Shown here in pieces: positions 35,501 to 42,715 of a stretch of DNA of 64,000 nt. The position numbers and the translations under genes were made by a program. Position 1 is the first letter of the stretch; each line of letters begins with the position of its first letter. The notes beneath the pieces are model-generated. The model made no database searches. It was not told where the DNA came from and was given only the letters and a program-made list of their open reading frames with translations. Source of the stretch: Cranoglanis bouderius (taxonomy: Eukaryota > Chordata > Actinopteri > Siluriformes > Cranoglanididae); contig CM042558.1 in the NCBI GenBank assembly GCA_023630585.1, positions 9,210,800-9,274,799 of the forward strand, in the 5' to 3' direction.

Positions 35501-37954
35501 TCAAGGACAACCATAGAGCAGATGTGATCTTAGTCTGAACAATCAATTCACATAGAGTGTCAAACATAATGCTCTCAAAGGTCATGACAAAGGTGATATG
35601 GTAACAGTGACTAAAATAAAAGTGAAAGCAGTACTTTCAGTCATATACTACTAAACTGGTTACATATTCACAAAGAGCTACAGAAATCAAACAATCGTGA
35701 CTTACCTCTCTCATGTGGAGGGGGAATATTTATGAAACTTCTGCAGTTCTCGCCTGTTAACAGAGACAGTGTAGTTTTAATGGACAGTAATTATAAACTC
35801 ACTGGTACCTACATTTCATTACAGTGGAGACTGCATGTGATTGTGATTTTTTTTTTGTCTTGAATAGTAGAGGAGTGTAAAATACATTTTACATCAATGA
35901 TATTCCAGTACCAAAAAACATAAATCCACACAGAAATAGAGCCCTAATCTTTATTTTTAATTTTGTGATTGATAACAGTGGTTTAATCAGTACTTTGTGT
36001 GGAAGGTAGCTGAAGCTAGTGGTAAAGTGGTAGTGGTACCCCAAATAGTGGTACCCTAAATTCAAACACATACAACCCCTCCTTCATTGTTCCCCCCAAC
36101 AGTGTTGCCTCTTTTTAGACAACTTTAATGACTGTATTTCAAACAGAGCCTAGTGACAAATCGAGTGACTTTTGAGCAGATGTTAGCAACAGTCATACAC
36201 TCAATACAGCTCTCCAGCTCACATCATAGCTGCTGGTTATACGAGCTGAGAGAGCCGATTCACTCGACTCACCACCAGAGTTTAAAGCCTGACTGAGCTG
36301 CACTTTTGTGAGCCTATTGTTTGCAATGACCTATGACTGATCTCCATTGTTCCCAAAAACCAATCACTAATATCCATTGTTCCCAACAACCAATCACTGA
36401 TCACCATTGATCCCAACAACCAATCACTGATCACCATTGTTTGTTCCACCCACAAACTTCTTTGTTCTCCTCTTAGTTATTTTTCATGGCTATAACTACA
36501 ATTAATAAAATTTAGTTATTCCATCTTCTTTTTTTCTTCATGCCTATTTCTCAGTGACTTACCACCACTGCTTATTTTTGTTTCTATGGTTGATAAAAAA
36601 TGATAGTATTTTGTGAATATGTAGCTAAATAATTGGTTTGACTCTATTTTATGTTTGCGGTGCCATGACTTTTTACAAGAAATAATTGATATTTCTATAA
36701 TAATGTATGACATATATTATATTGTAGTCTGATAAAACTCTATTCTATTCTCTTCTATTCTAAGAGTCTTCAGAAAATCTTCCTTCTTCATGTAATACTT
36801 TTTGTTATGCAAAATATCATGACGATTTACTGAATATGCAAATTAGTCCATGACGTCGCCAGGCGACTTTGTGAGAATGAACAACCCCCCCCCAAAGCCA
36901 TGACCACAAAACACATTCATGTACAATGTTCACAATGCATCAATGTTTATAATGTAATTCTACAAATACAAATGTCATTTTCTAGCTGCTTTCTCAAAGT
37001 TGCAATGTCAACACAACTGCTCACATCTAATATCATCCTGTGTGGAAAGGCTGTGGCAGAACCCATTGATTAATTAACAACATGTTAATAAAGGGTGGAG
37101 TAAAGGAAAAAAATACAAATAAATCCTAAAATATAGTGTCAGATCAGTGTGACAGAAGTCGAGTCATGGATTAGAGGTGCTTCTAATGACAGTACACTCT
37201 CAGATTAAAAAAAAAAAAAGGTACATAATGGTACCTTTCATTGTCACTGGAGTGACAGGCTTATCTTATGTACCATTATGGAGCTTTCACCTGGAAATGT
37301 GGATATATTGTAAATTTAAAAACGACTTAAGATACATAAATATCTTTTAGAGTAGGGCTTTTTACTCTAAAGGTACACTATATCCACATTTCTAGGTAAA
37401 AGATACATACAAAAGGTATAAAAGGTGCACCTTTGAGAGTACCAGACCAGAGACAAGGAATGGTACTAATACAGTTTAGTACTTTTTTTCCTGAGAGTGT
37501 TTTTTTTTTACTATAAGATATAATGCGTAGCCTAGGAATAAACAAACAAACAAATGCATAAAATAAGATAACAGAGGAAGTCAAAAAGCGTCATAAATGT
37601 AAACAGATGTTGATGTTCAGATGTGGGACGAAGACAAAGCAGGCTATTCTTACCGCTCAGGTCGATATTCTGCTCGCAGGACAGCCATACACCGGTGTGG
37701 AACTTCCTCAGGACAAACTTGTCCTCTCCGGTCTCCCACACGTACTGCACCTGGCGGCTGTCGTTAGCGCTGGAGCCGTTGTATCGGATGCAGTGCGTGT
37801 GTCTGTGTGTAACAGGCAGCGGCCCGGTGCAAAACGGCTTCAGCACTTTTCGGCTTCCCGCGCACCAGTAGCTCGTGCTGAGCGCGCACGCGGCCAACAG
37901 CAGCGCCGCCAAGTTGAGCGCGAGCGCCAGAGACCCCCGCCGCCGCCGCTCCAT
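23259..37954 (-). CDS. gsg1l2: GSG1L2-like four-pass membrane protein (claudin superfamily), five coding exons
   Basis: Coding exons on the minus strand are 37954-37654, 35753-35706, 31879-31727, 23756-23645 and 23538-23259. All four junctions are GT-AG, phases are 1, 1, 1, 2, and the total is 297 codons plus stop. Membrane spans lie at about residues 7-30, 117-141, 155-180 and 200-222, with a C-terminal tail of about 75 residues. The first extracellular loop has the claudin-type W90-L-S-C93...C104 signature and sequons at Asn59 and Asn64. Family-diagnostic stretches include SRKVLKPFCTGP, YVWETGEDKF, NVIDGLKLNAFAA, VSLGPEDW and LAWGSFTACMASS. GSG1L itself is an AMPA-receptor auxiliary subunit; GSG1L2 is poorly characterised, so a receptor role here is inference. 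The KVLKPFCTGP and CIRYN words favour GSG1L2 over GSG1L. The residue before LAWGSF is Met205, where related proteins appear to have Cys. Introns are full of transposons and a local duplication. Confidence 0.9.
23645..23756 (-). CDS. gsg1l2: GSG1L2-like exon 4
   Basis: 112 bases. The acceptor is gttattcttcag, the donor AT|GTAAGC. It encodes LLGMVAHMMYTTAFQLTVSL, the third span and following loop, then GPEDWKPQSWDYSWSY, one of the most conserved segments of the family. Confidence 0.9.
23925..24005. mobile_element. Solo Tc1 terminal repeat
   Basis: About 80 bases matching the right end of the element at 49397-50947 (shared words tttttattgcattttacaaa and ttggaaatggggttag), ending in front of TA at 24006-24007. 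No transposase sequence adjoins it. Lies in the intron between exons 4 and 3. Confidence 0.75.
24006..24582. other. Intron sequence, nothing recognised
   Basis: AT-rich, with no coding exon or named repeat seen. Confidence 0.4.
24583..25311. repeat. Segmental duplication, copy A
   Basis: Nearly identical to 28224-28918 in the same orientation, by eye only scattered substitutions and short indels (for example gagtcgcctcctaatgagac here against gagtcaatgagac there). It contains no gene or obvious transposon end. Both copies lie in the intron between exons 4 and 3 and both abut a tRNA-Asp sequence. Confidence 0.9.
25312..25336 (+). pseudogene. tRNA-Asp 5' fragment
   Basis: The first third of a tRNA-Asp (ggttagtatagtggacagta) is fused directly to a transposon remnant at 25337. 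It includes the A-box region but no anticodon arm. Confidence 0.8.
25337..25580 (+). mobile_element. Tc1-like remnant, copy A
   Basis: Encodes a broken catalytic C-terminal region: an HDNAHDD-like second-Asp block and WPAQSPDLNPTEHL. The stop after HL interrupts the frame. Nearly identical to 29277-29520. The matching copy B continues about 200 bp further. Confidence 0.8.
25606..25677 (+). tRNA. tRNA-Asp (GTC)
   Basis: 72 bases fold as a complete tRNA. The acceptor stem TCCTCGT pairs with ACGGGGA (one T-G wobble), followed by discriminator G. The anticodon stem TCCGC/GCGGA encloses the loop CTGTCAC with anticodon GTC. The T-arm carries GGTTCGATTCC, which is also the B box; the A-box region TAGTATAGTGG is intact. 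No intron. It lies in an intron of the GSG1L2-like gene on the opposite strand. Because related broken copies sit nearby, it could be a transposed copy, but all visible structure is sound. Confidence 0.93.
25693..25760 (+). mobile_element. SINE fragment following the tRNA
   Basis: Begins ccagtggtggctcaacggtt and continues aaagctctgggttactgatc, ending after gttgggggttca. It matches the head of the longer copy at 29051-29245. The body is missing. Confidence 0.75.
25895..26330 (+). mobile_element. Decayed Tc1-like remnant
   Basis: Translation gives a fragment with QNLIASARRFRPG, then LDLSPTQNLWSELKREV, the decayed third-catalytic-residue block of a Tc1 transposase. The preceding second-Asp block is lost. 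Similar to the family of the element at 58034. Ends not found. Confidence 0.7.
26331..26968. repeat. Probable old dispersed repeat rich in TGTCAT words
   Basis: Positions about 26400-26790 repeat words such as tgtcataaga, ctgtcatgtt, gtcataacat and tatgacagat in both orientations. That suggests a decayed MITE-like element. No terminal repeats can be fixed. Confidence 0.4.
26971..27990 (+). mobile_element. Tc1-like transposon, internally deleted
   Basis: Starts after TA at 26969-26970 with cagtgctgtgaaaaagtatt. Two frames give the transposase N-terminus (SGKGYKAISKALGFQRTTVR, a helix-turn-helix) and the start of the catalytic domain (FWENVLWIDESKVQLF, with the first catalytic Asp). Shortly after that the sequence jumps to the inner part of the right repeat: ttactcaggttgcttttgtt is inverted relative to 27060-27090. 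The second and third catalytic residues are deleted. Confidence 0.85.
28224..28918. repeat. Segmental duplication, copy B
   Basis: Direct-orientation partner of 24583-25311, 3.6 kb away. The copies diverge just before their respective tRNA-Asp sequences. Confidence 0.9.
28921..29038 (+). pseudogene. tRNA-Asp pseudogene with an insertion
   Basis: The first 38 bases match the intact tRNA-Asp at 25606 through the GTC anticodon. About 50 unrelated bases follow, then the T-arm (gggttcgattccc) and a 3' acceptor end. The anticodon stem cannot form across the insertion. Both internal promoter boxes survive, but their spacing is stretched. Confidence 0.88.
29051..29245 (+). mobile_element. tRNA-derived SINE
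   Basis: Head ggcagtggtagctcaacggc and B-box-like ggtggttcaagcccc, followed by the body (cattattgggcccttgagca, cctaacaagctgggatattt) and a 3' end near tttcaatgtgctgtaatgta. It sits about 12 bp after a tRNA-Asp sequence, just as in copy A. Confidence 0.8.
29277..29735 (+). mobile_element. Tc1-like remnant, copy B
   Basis: Same broken catalytic block as 25337-25580, then further 3' sequence ending near gtgatagtcaggtgtccact, which resembles the beginning of this family's terminal repeat. No intact frame. Confidence 0.8.
29740..30595. other. Intron sequence, nothing recognised
   Basis: AT-rich, with no exon-like frame, RNA gene or named repeat. Confidence 0.4.
30597..30626. mobile_element. Solo transposon terminal repeat
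   Basis: The words gatgccaataattctggagc and tgactg, ending before TA, match the outer end of a Tc1-type family. No partner end lies nearby. Confidence 0.55.
30870..31158 (+). mobile_element. Tc1-like 3' end remnant
   Basis: Decayed transposase C-terminus (near 30930-30960) followed by an AT-rich inner repeat and the outer end ggcgtgtccaaattttgact, ending in front of TA at 31159. The 5' part is absent. Confidence 0.7.
31727..31879 (-). CDS. gsg1l2: GSG1L2-like exon 3
   Basis: 153 bases. The acceptor reads tctcttccag, the donor CAG|GTAACC. It encodes the second span, with CIVAECLYILLLATGGILMS, then the highly conserved CHFGNVIDGLKLNAFAAIFT and the beginning of span 3. Confidence 0.92.
32120..33420 (+). 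mobile_element. LINE fragment, jockey-superfamily (L2/Rex1-like) reverse transcriptase
   Basis: A 5'-truncated non-LTR element in antisense orientation to the host gene. The frame at 32365-32931 contains QGVPQGSVLGPLLF and FHCYADD, the polymerase active-site box, then KTEILFIG and ASRLDNCNALFTGLPKK. A second frame at 32966-33340 has HWLPVVSRIQFKIPLLTFKA and APPYLSDLL. The two are separated by an (AAATA/AATA)n expansion at about 32925-32950 that introduces stops. The 3' end resembles the L2-type cue gcgaccttgagctttgg. Inactive. Confidence 0.88.
33421..33809. other. Intron spacer, A/T-rich
   Basis: Contains long A and T runs (about 33580-33640) and no recognised feature. Confidence 0.4.
33812..35357 (+). 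mobile_element. Tc1-like transposon with both ends, IR/DR type
   Basis: TA at 33810-33811 and 35358-35359 flanks inverted ends sharing taattccgaaaaagttggga and cagtatggaaaatgc. A second, inner copy of the motif lies about 190 bp inside each end (near 34000-34024 and 35135-35158), the IR/DR layout of Sleeping Beauty-like elements. Length is about 1546 bp. The transposase is interrupted by a frameshift (separate entry). Confidence 0.92.
34138..35120 (+). pseudogene. Frameshifted Tc1 transposase
   Basis: ATG at 34138 opens 247 codons. They contain an N-terminal paired-like helix-turn-helix (GRILGVSPSTVHNIIKRF), a basic GRGRKP hook, and the first catalytic Asp in VLWSDESTF. Near 34835 the frame shifts; the QDN block with the second Asp is in another frame (CAG GAC AAC at about 34831), and the SPIEN-type block with the third residue lies at about 34930-34945. 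No intact enzyme can be made. Confidence 0.88.
35706..35753 (-). CDS. gsg1l2: GSG1L2-like exon 2 (48-base microexon)
   Basis: Found from splice signals and family alignment rather than a long frame. The acceptor reads ctgttaacag, the donor GAGAG|GTAAG. With the split codons it encodes GENCRSFINIPPPHERG, equivalent to the GEKCRSFI segment of GSG1L, and supplies the second loop cysteine (Cys104). Its length is divisible by three, so skipping would keep the frame but lose that cysteine. Confidence 0.9.
35754..36342. other. Intron 1 sequence
   Basis: No exon or named repeat seen. Confidence 0.4.
36343..36442. repeat. Short tandem repeat, 30-bp unit
   Basis: About 3.3 copies of a 30-bp unit starting at 36343, 36373, 36403 and 36433. 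Each contains ccattgttccca and aaccaatcact. Every unit thus carries a SOX-like ATTGTT and a CCAAT word. Confidence 0.85.
36443..37193. other. Intron 1 sequence
   Basis: AT-rich; no feature recognised. Confidence 0.4.
37194..37500. mobile_element. MITE with ACACTCTCAG termini
   Basis: Inverted ends acactctcag (37194) and ctgagagtgt (ending 37500), each followed inward by A/T runs and a gtac word. Inner inverted words (atgtggatata and tatccacatt) let it fold back. About 307 bp, non-coding. The 8 bases on each flank do not match, so the target duplication and the superfamily are unproven. Confidence 0.75.
37654..37954 (-). CDS. gsg1l2: GSG1L2-like exon 1
   Basis: Starts at ATG 37954-37952 (G at -3, G at +4), followed by the basic MERRRRG and span 1 (about residues 7-30). 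The loop has two sequons, then TGEDKFVLRKFHTGVWLSC. The donor reads GAGCG|GTAAGAAT. The frame is open upstream to 37978 but without an ATG. GC-rich, as for a CpG-island first exon. Confidence 0.92.
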
Positions 37955-38138
37955 AACAAACACGGAGAGGGGGAACAATTTTTTTTTTTTGCACCGTGGC
38001 CCGAAATTCCTCTGGACGAGCGCTTCGGGAATAATTAAAGCCTCGGAAATGTTCTTTTCCTCTGCAGGGCGTCCTAAAGGTTATTGTGTGAGACGCCTGC
38101 CCTCGTCCTGCCATTCACAGTCCCGAAGAGATGCTGTC

Positions 38139-38139
<1 letters not shown>
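37955..38139 (-). promoter_or_regulatory. GC-rich 5' flank of the GSG1L2-like gene
   Basis: CpG-rich sequence continues about 150 bases upstream of the start codon, with a 12-base A run (minus strand) just before it. No TATA box is evident. Transcription start unknown. Confidence 0.45.

Positions 38140-38178
<39 letters not shown>
38140..38178. repeat. (GA)n microsatellite
   Basis: About 19 GA units in the putative promoter region of the minus-strand gene. Confidence 0.95.
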
Positions 38179-38182
<4 letters not shown>

Positions 38183-38512
38183 TGCTCCTTGCACTTTCGG
38201 CTCCCTCCCATTTCACTCTGAGTCCAATGGCTGCGTCCTAAACCGCACACTACCTCACCAGTGTTTCTTAATACGCCCTTTTGGTTTGTTCTTGCATTCA
38301 TTCTCGTGCACCCACTTCACGTCATCTTGCAATAGGTTCCACAGGACACAACAGTAAAAAACAACAAAAAACAAACAATCAAACCCAAAGCTCAGCTTGT
38401 TTTTTTAATTTTACCCAAATATCCAACACTCACTGGTTTGTCACTTTGTGGCTAATGGGAATTAGTTGAAAGACCCACAATTCATTCAAACATACCTAAT
38501 GATTGATAGAGG

Positions 38513-38725
38513 GGTGCATGGTGGCTTAGTCACACCTCCAGGGTTGGGGGTTTGATTCCTGCCTCTGCCCTGTTTGCTCATGTTCTCCCTGTGCTTTGGG
38601 GTTTTCTCCGGGCACTCCGGTTTCCTCCCCCAGTCCACAGACATGCAATTAGCATCTCTAAATTGTTCCTAGTGTGTGAGTGTGTGCGCGGTTGTGCCCT
38701 GTGCTTGGCATTGGTGTCACTTTGT
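38513..38725 (+). mobile_element. SINE fragment, 5' portion
   Basis: Same family as 7272 and 16065: gtggcttagtcacacctcca, a degraded B box (ggtttgattcc), and cagtccacagacatgcaatt. The 3' tail is absent. Confidence 0.8.
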
Positions 38726-38963
38726 TTTGAAACGTGGTTGGGACAAAAATAGGTGGTGGTCACTAACCATTCTACCACTACTCGTTTTGCTCTTTTTTAA
38801 AAACAAATTAATATACTTGGGGACTGTGATTAGAATTGGAAATACACTTAATTTCTGCTTTTAAACAATGCATTGATGCACACATGCATCACAAATAGAA
38901 ATCAGAATGACCAAAACATTATATAAAATATTTTCTACAACGTACCCATTCATTGCACAATTC

Positions 38964-38964
<1 letters not shown>
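38726..38964. other. Spacer
   Basis: No feature recognised. Confidence 0.4.
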
Positions 38965-38996
<32 letters not shown>

Positions 38997-39013
38997 TGTG
39001 TGTGTGTGTGTGT
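38965..39013. repeat. (TG)n microsatellite
   Basis: About 24 TG units with one TA interruption near 38989. Confidence 0.95.
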
Positions 39014-39734
39014 ATTAAGATTCTACTTCTAATTAATTGCATGTATTTTTTTAGCACCAGGGCAACTTGCTAGCTAAAGCAAGTGTGATGCCGAACTTGG
39101 AAGAATTACGTCCCACATCAATTTCCCCCGTCCAATCAAATAATAGAGCGAAAGCCCGCCTGTCCGACTGAGTGGATCAACAACTCAGTCGAGTTCAACC
39201 AATCTTGAACTACGCAAAACCTAGTATAAAACATGAATGAAAGGCAATTTATGTTTAAATTGTTTTAAATATCTTTATTCAATAAATAATTTTAAAAAAT
39301 GAAACGATGTGATGTTTCTTTATTATATATATTTTTTGTTTTATAAAATATCATTTATAAATCTTGTGTTACCATCCCCCACTCCACATGTAAATGTCAT
39401 GAATCATTGTGTACCGGTGTGGCTAGATCTCGCGAAACCCTAGCCACTCTCTAGTAGCAGCAAATACGCTCTCGCGAGAGTTTCGCAATGAGTTTTACTT
39501 TTCAACATTTATCCCGTTGTAAAGAGCTGATATTCTGGCTGGCGCAAATAAAGTTTATGTTACATGTATGAATTATATTATGAAGCATGATGGTTTGTAG
39601 ATAGTTTTCCTTTTATACATACTTTCTGCAAACTGTATTTCAGTGGCTTTTAAAAAGTGGTGGGGACACAATCGACTTTGGCAAAAAGTGGTGAGGACAT
39701 GTCCCACCCGTCCCACCCCCAAATGACGCCTATA
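39014..39734. other. Upstream non-coding DNA with a CGCG palindrome
   Basis: No gene. 39430-39485 contains two inverted tctcgcga words; the second is the exact decamer tctcgcgaga at 39470-39479. It may be part of an unclassified repeat. Confidence 0.4.
39470..39479. promoter_or_regulatory. TCTCGCGAGA palindrome (BANP/Kaiso-type motif)
   Basis: A perfect 10-base palindrome identical to the CGCG motif found in many vertebrate CpG-island promoters and bound by BANP. Here it lies about 1.5 kb upstream of the minus-strand start codon in sequence that is not otherwise CpG-dense, so its role is uncertain. Confidence 0.4.
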
Positions 39735-39815
39735 GCCCCAAGTCCCCTGGGATAGGCTCCAGGCTCCCCCAGGCTCCCCCATGATCCTGTGTAGGATAAG
39801 TAGTACGGATGGATG
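39735..39815 (+). mobile_element. SINE 3' tail fragment
   Basis: Contains ccccaagtcccctgggatag, gctccagg and gtgtaggataagtagtacgg followed by atggatgga, matching the tail of the SINE family. The cag-gctccccc segment is locally duplicated. Confidence 0.8.
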
Positions 39816-39929
39816 GACATAATGTTAGACATGGCGACATACTGTAACCATAAAGTTTTTATTATTTAACAGATGATGAAAAATGCACCAGCTCAGATTT
39901 TCTTTCCAGTTTCCAGTTTCTTTCCACCT

Positions 39930-40430
39930 GTCACAAACATGCATGTAGGTGGACTGGCTACTCTAAATTGCCCCTAGGTCTCTGTGTGTGAGAGAGAAAT
40001 GCCCTTGAGACTTTCTGGGATAGGCTCTGGATTCTGAGTGACTCTGTGCAGCATAAAGCAGTTACTAAAAGCAAAAGAAAATAAAAGAAAATAATTTTAG
40101 GTCACAAATCCCCTTTATGTCACTAATTACAAAGCATAGTGTTGTCTCCTGACAAGTCCAGGACCCTCAGTTCGATCCAGAGCTCGGGTTACTGTCTGTG
40201 TTGAGTTTTGTATGTTCTCCCTGTGTCTGTATAGGTTTCATCCGAGTTCCCTGATGTCCTACCACCTCCCAAAATATTTTAGTAGGTGGATCAGCAATGT
40301 TAAATTGCTCTTACCGTAGATGTGAATGTGTGTGCAGGGTTTTTTTTCATACCTTCTTCCCAGTGTTCCTGGCATAGGTTCCAGATCCTCTGCGACTCTG
40401 ACAAGGATAAAACAGTTACTGAAATCCCTG
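39930..40430 (+). mobile_element. Two degraded SINE-like fragments
   Basis: 39940-40065 and 40140-40430 both contain sequences like tgttctccctgtgtctg, gtaggtgga, ggcataggttccagat and a tail such as aaaacagttactgaa. Related copies lie at 48488 and 49135. Internal order suggests two or more overlapping insertions. Confidence 0.65.
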
Positions 40431-40734
40431 AAAGTGGTGAGCGGTACTTCAACCTTTCAGCTTGTTTCATATTATAAAGTCAGAGGAACAGAAAATGTCA
40501 CTGTCTGACCCATCTGTATGACATCACATGGAATATCGGGAGACAAGAAAACTAAAAAGGCACATTGTGGGCACATGTCTCGACTATATTTGGATAAAGG
40601 GAAACATTTAAATTAATTATGAAAAAATGGTTCAGCTTTTGCTTTAACTAAACAGTGCACTAAAATCTGACTGGAAAAAAAAACATTAGTTCAGAAATGG
40701 GTTATCTCAGTCAATGAATACCATAAACTGTTCA

Positions 40735-41005
40735 CCCTATCTTCGGCAGATTGCGAGTTCAAATGCCAGTGATGCTACATTAAAGCATACTATACATATC
40801 CGGAAGCCCATGGGAGCATTACTGGCCCTGCCAAAATCAATATTCTCTCTCTCCATCAAGTAGAGTGACACTAACCTTTCATGAGCATCTGTGAACTCAT
40901 GTATGATGAAGAAGGCAGTTATAGCATTCTTTCGAGTGTCGATAGCATTGGCTAGCTAGTGGTTGGGAATTAGCAATGATTAAAATTGGGAGAAAATAGC
41001 ATAAA
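40735..41005 (+). mobile_element. Dispersed SINE-like repeat
   Basis: Words cagtgatgctacattaaagc, cccatgggagcattactggc and the 3' end ttgggagaaaatagcataaa are typical, from memory, of a repeat in ostariophysan genomes. It shares its 3' end with 20940-21255 (opposite strand). Confidence 0.6.
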
Positions 41006-41381
41006 AAAAGGAGTATTTCATCAGGATGAGTCTCCAGTTACCAAAGTTGGGTAACCTAGCAACCTGCTGGTAATGGTGACGGCAGAAGCTGCTAGCTTTT
41101 TGAGTGAAAGGCGAGTTCATAGCACATCTCTGTTCTTTGTCCTTATGTCTTTTTTACTTTGTTTCTTACAACTAGGCAAAAACTTTCTACCTAAGAATGC
41201 AAGTCTGTTCTGGGTATTTCTGGTTTTGAGTTAAAGCAGTATGTCAGGAGTATAGGTGTTATGGTTTGAAATACTGTATTATAACCCAGTCAAAAAATAC
41301 AGTATCACAGGTGGACTGAAGAAATATACTAAATAAAATCACCATATGAGCTATACAATTATACTGTATTGATTGGTGCTA
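41006..41381. other. Spacer
   Basis: No feature recognised. Confidence 0.4.
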
Positions 41382-42470
41382 CAGTGGTGCTTGAAAGTTT
41401 GGAAATTTGAGGGAAACTATCCAATATTTCATATCTGTGAGTGGCAAAAGTATGTGAACCTCTAGGATTAGCAATTAATTTAAAGGTGAAATTAGACTTA
41501 AGTGTTTTCAATCAGTGGGAGGACAATCAGGTGTGAGTGAGCGCTCTGTTTTTTTTTTAAAGGACAGGGATCTATCAGAGTCTGATCTTCACAACACATG
41601 TTTGTGGAAGTGTATCATGGCATGAACAAATGAGATTTCTGAGGACCTCAGAGAAAGAGTTGTTGATGCTCATCAGGCTGGAAAAGGTTACAAAACCATC
41701 TCTAAAGAGTTTGGACTCCACCAATCCACAGTCAGATAGACTGTGTACAAATGGAGGAAATTCAAGACCATTGTTACAACAATGTTGCAACAACATGCTG
41801 ATTGTGGTATCATGGTTTGGGCCTGTTTTGCTGCATCTGAGCCAGGACGACTTGCCGTCATTGATGGAACAATGAATTCTGAATTATACCAGCGAATTCT
41901 AAAGGAAAATGTCAGGACATCTGTCCGTGAACTGAATCTCAAGAGAAAGTGAGTCATGCAGCAGGACAACGACCCTAAGCACACAAGTCGTTCTACCAAA
42001 GAATGAGTAAGGAACAATAAAGTTAATATTTTGTAATGGTCAAGTCAAAGTCTTGACCTTAATCCAATAGAAATGTTGTGGAAGGAGCTGAAGCAAGCAG
42101 TTCATGTCAGGAAACTCACCAAAATTTGTTGAGTTGAAGCTGTTCTGTAATGAGCACTGGGCTAAAATTCCTCCAAGCCGATGTGCAGGACTGATCAACA
42201 GTTACCGGAAACGTTTAGTTCTGCTATTGCTGCAGAAAGGGGTCACACCAGATACTGAAAGCGAAAGTTTACATACCTTTGCCACTCACAGATATGTAAT
42301 ATTGGATCATTTTCCTACATAAATAAAAGACCAAGTATAATATTTTTGTCTCATTTGTTTAATAGGGTTCTCCTTATCTACTTTTAGGACTTGTGTGAAA
42401 ATGTTTTAGGTCATATTTATGCAGAAATATAGACAATTCTAAAGGGTTCACAAACTTTCAAGCACCACTG
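41382..42470 (+). mobile_element. Tc1-like transposon with both ends, internally deleted
   Basis: TA at 41380-41381 and 42471-42472 flanks inverted ends cagtggtgcttgaaagtttg. About 1.09 kb, against about 1.6 kb for complete relatives. Frames retain an N-terminal helix-turn-helix (41630-41740) and a later piece with GIMVWACFAAS and GTMNSELYQRIL (41743-41952). The QQDN block survives at about 41960 but the frame is broken by stops and a deletion. The inner-end word catatctgtgagtggcaaa appears in inverted orientation near each end. Confidence 0.88.
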
Positions 42471-42544
42471 TACATGCACATGCATTTTGGATGCCTATCA
42501 GTAGCAGGAGTGGTTATGGCATGAATCTCTTATTTAATCATTTA

Positions 42545-42715
42545 GGGCAGTGGTCACCAACCCTGTTCCTGGAGATGTACCTTCCTGAAGACTCCAACCA
42601 TAACTGCACCCACCTGACCATCTAATAATTGCCTGAAGAAATTCTTGATCAACTAAAACAGGTGTAATAAATTTTGGTTGGAAATGAAACCTGCAGGAAG
42701 GTAGATCTAAAAACA
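42545..42715. repeat. Dispersed non-coding repeat
   Basis: The phrases gtcaccaaccctgttcctgg and ctgcaggaaggtagatct are in inverted relation to each other (cttcctg/caggaag), as in a common short teleost inverted-repeat element. No protein. Confidence 0.5.
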
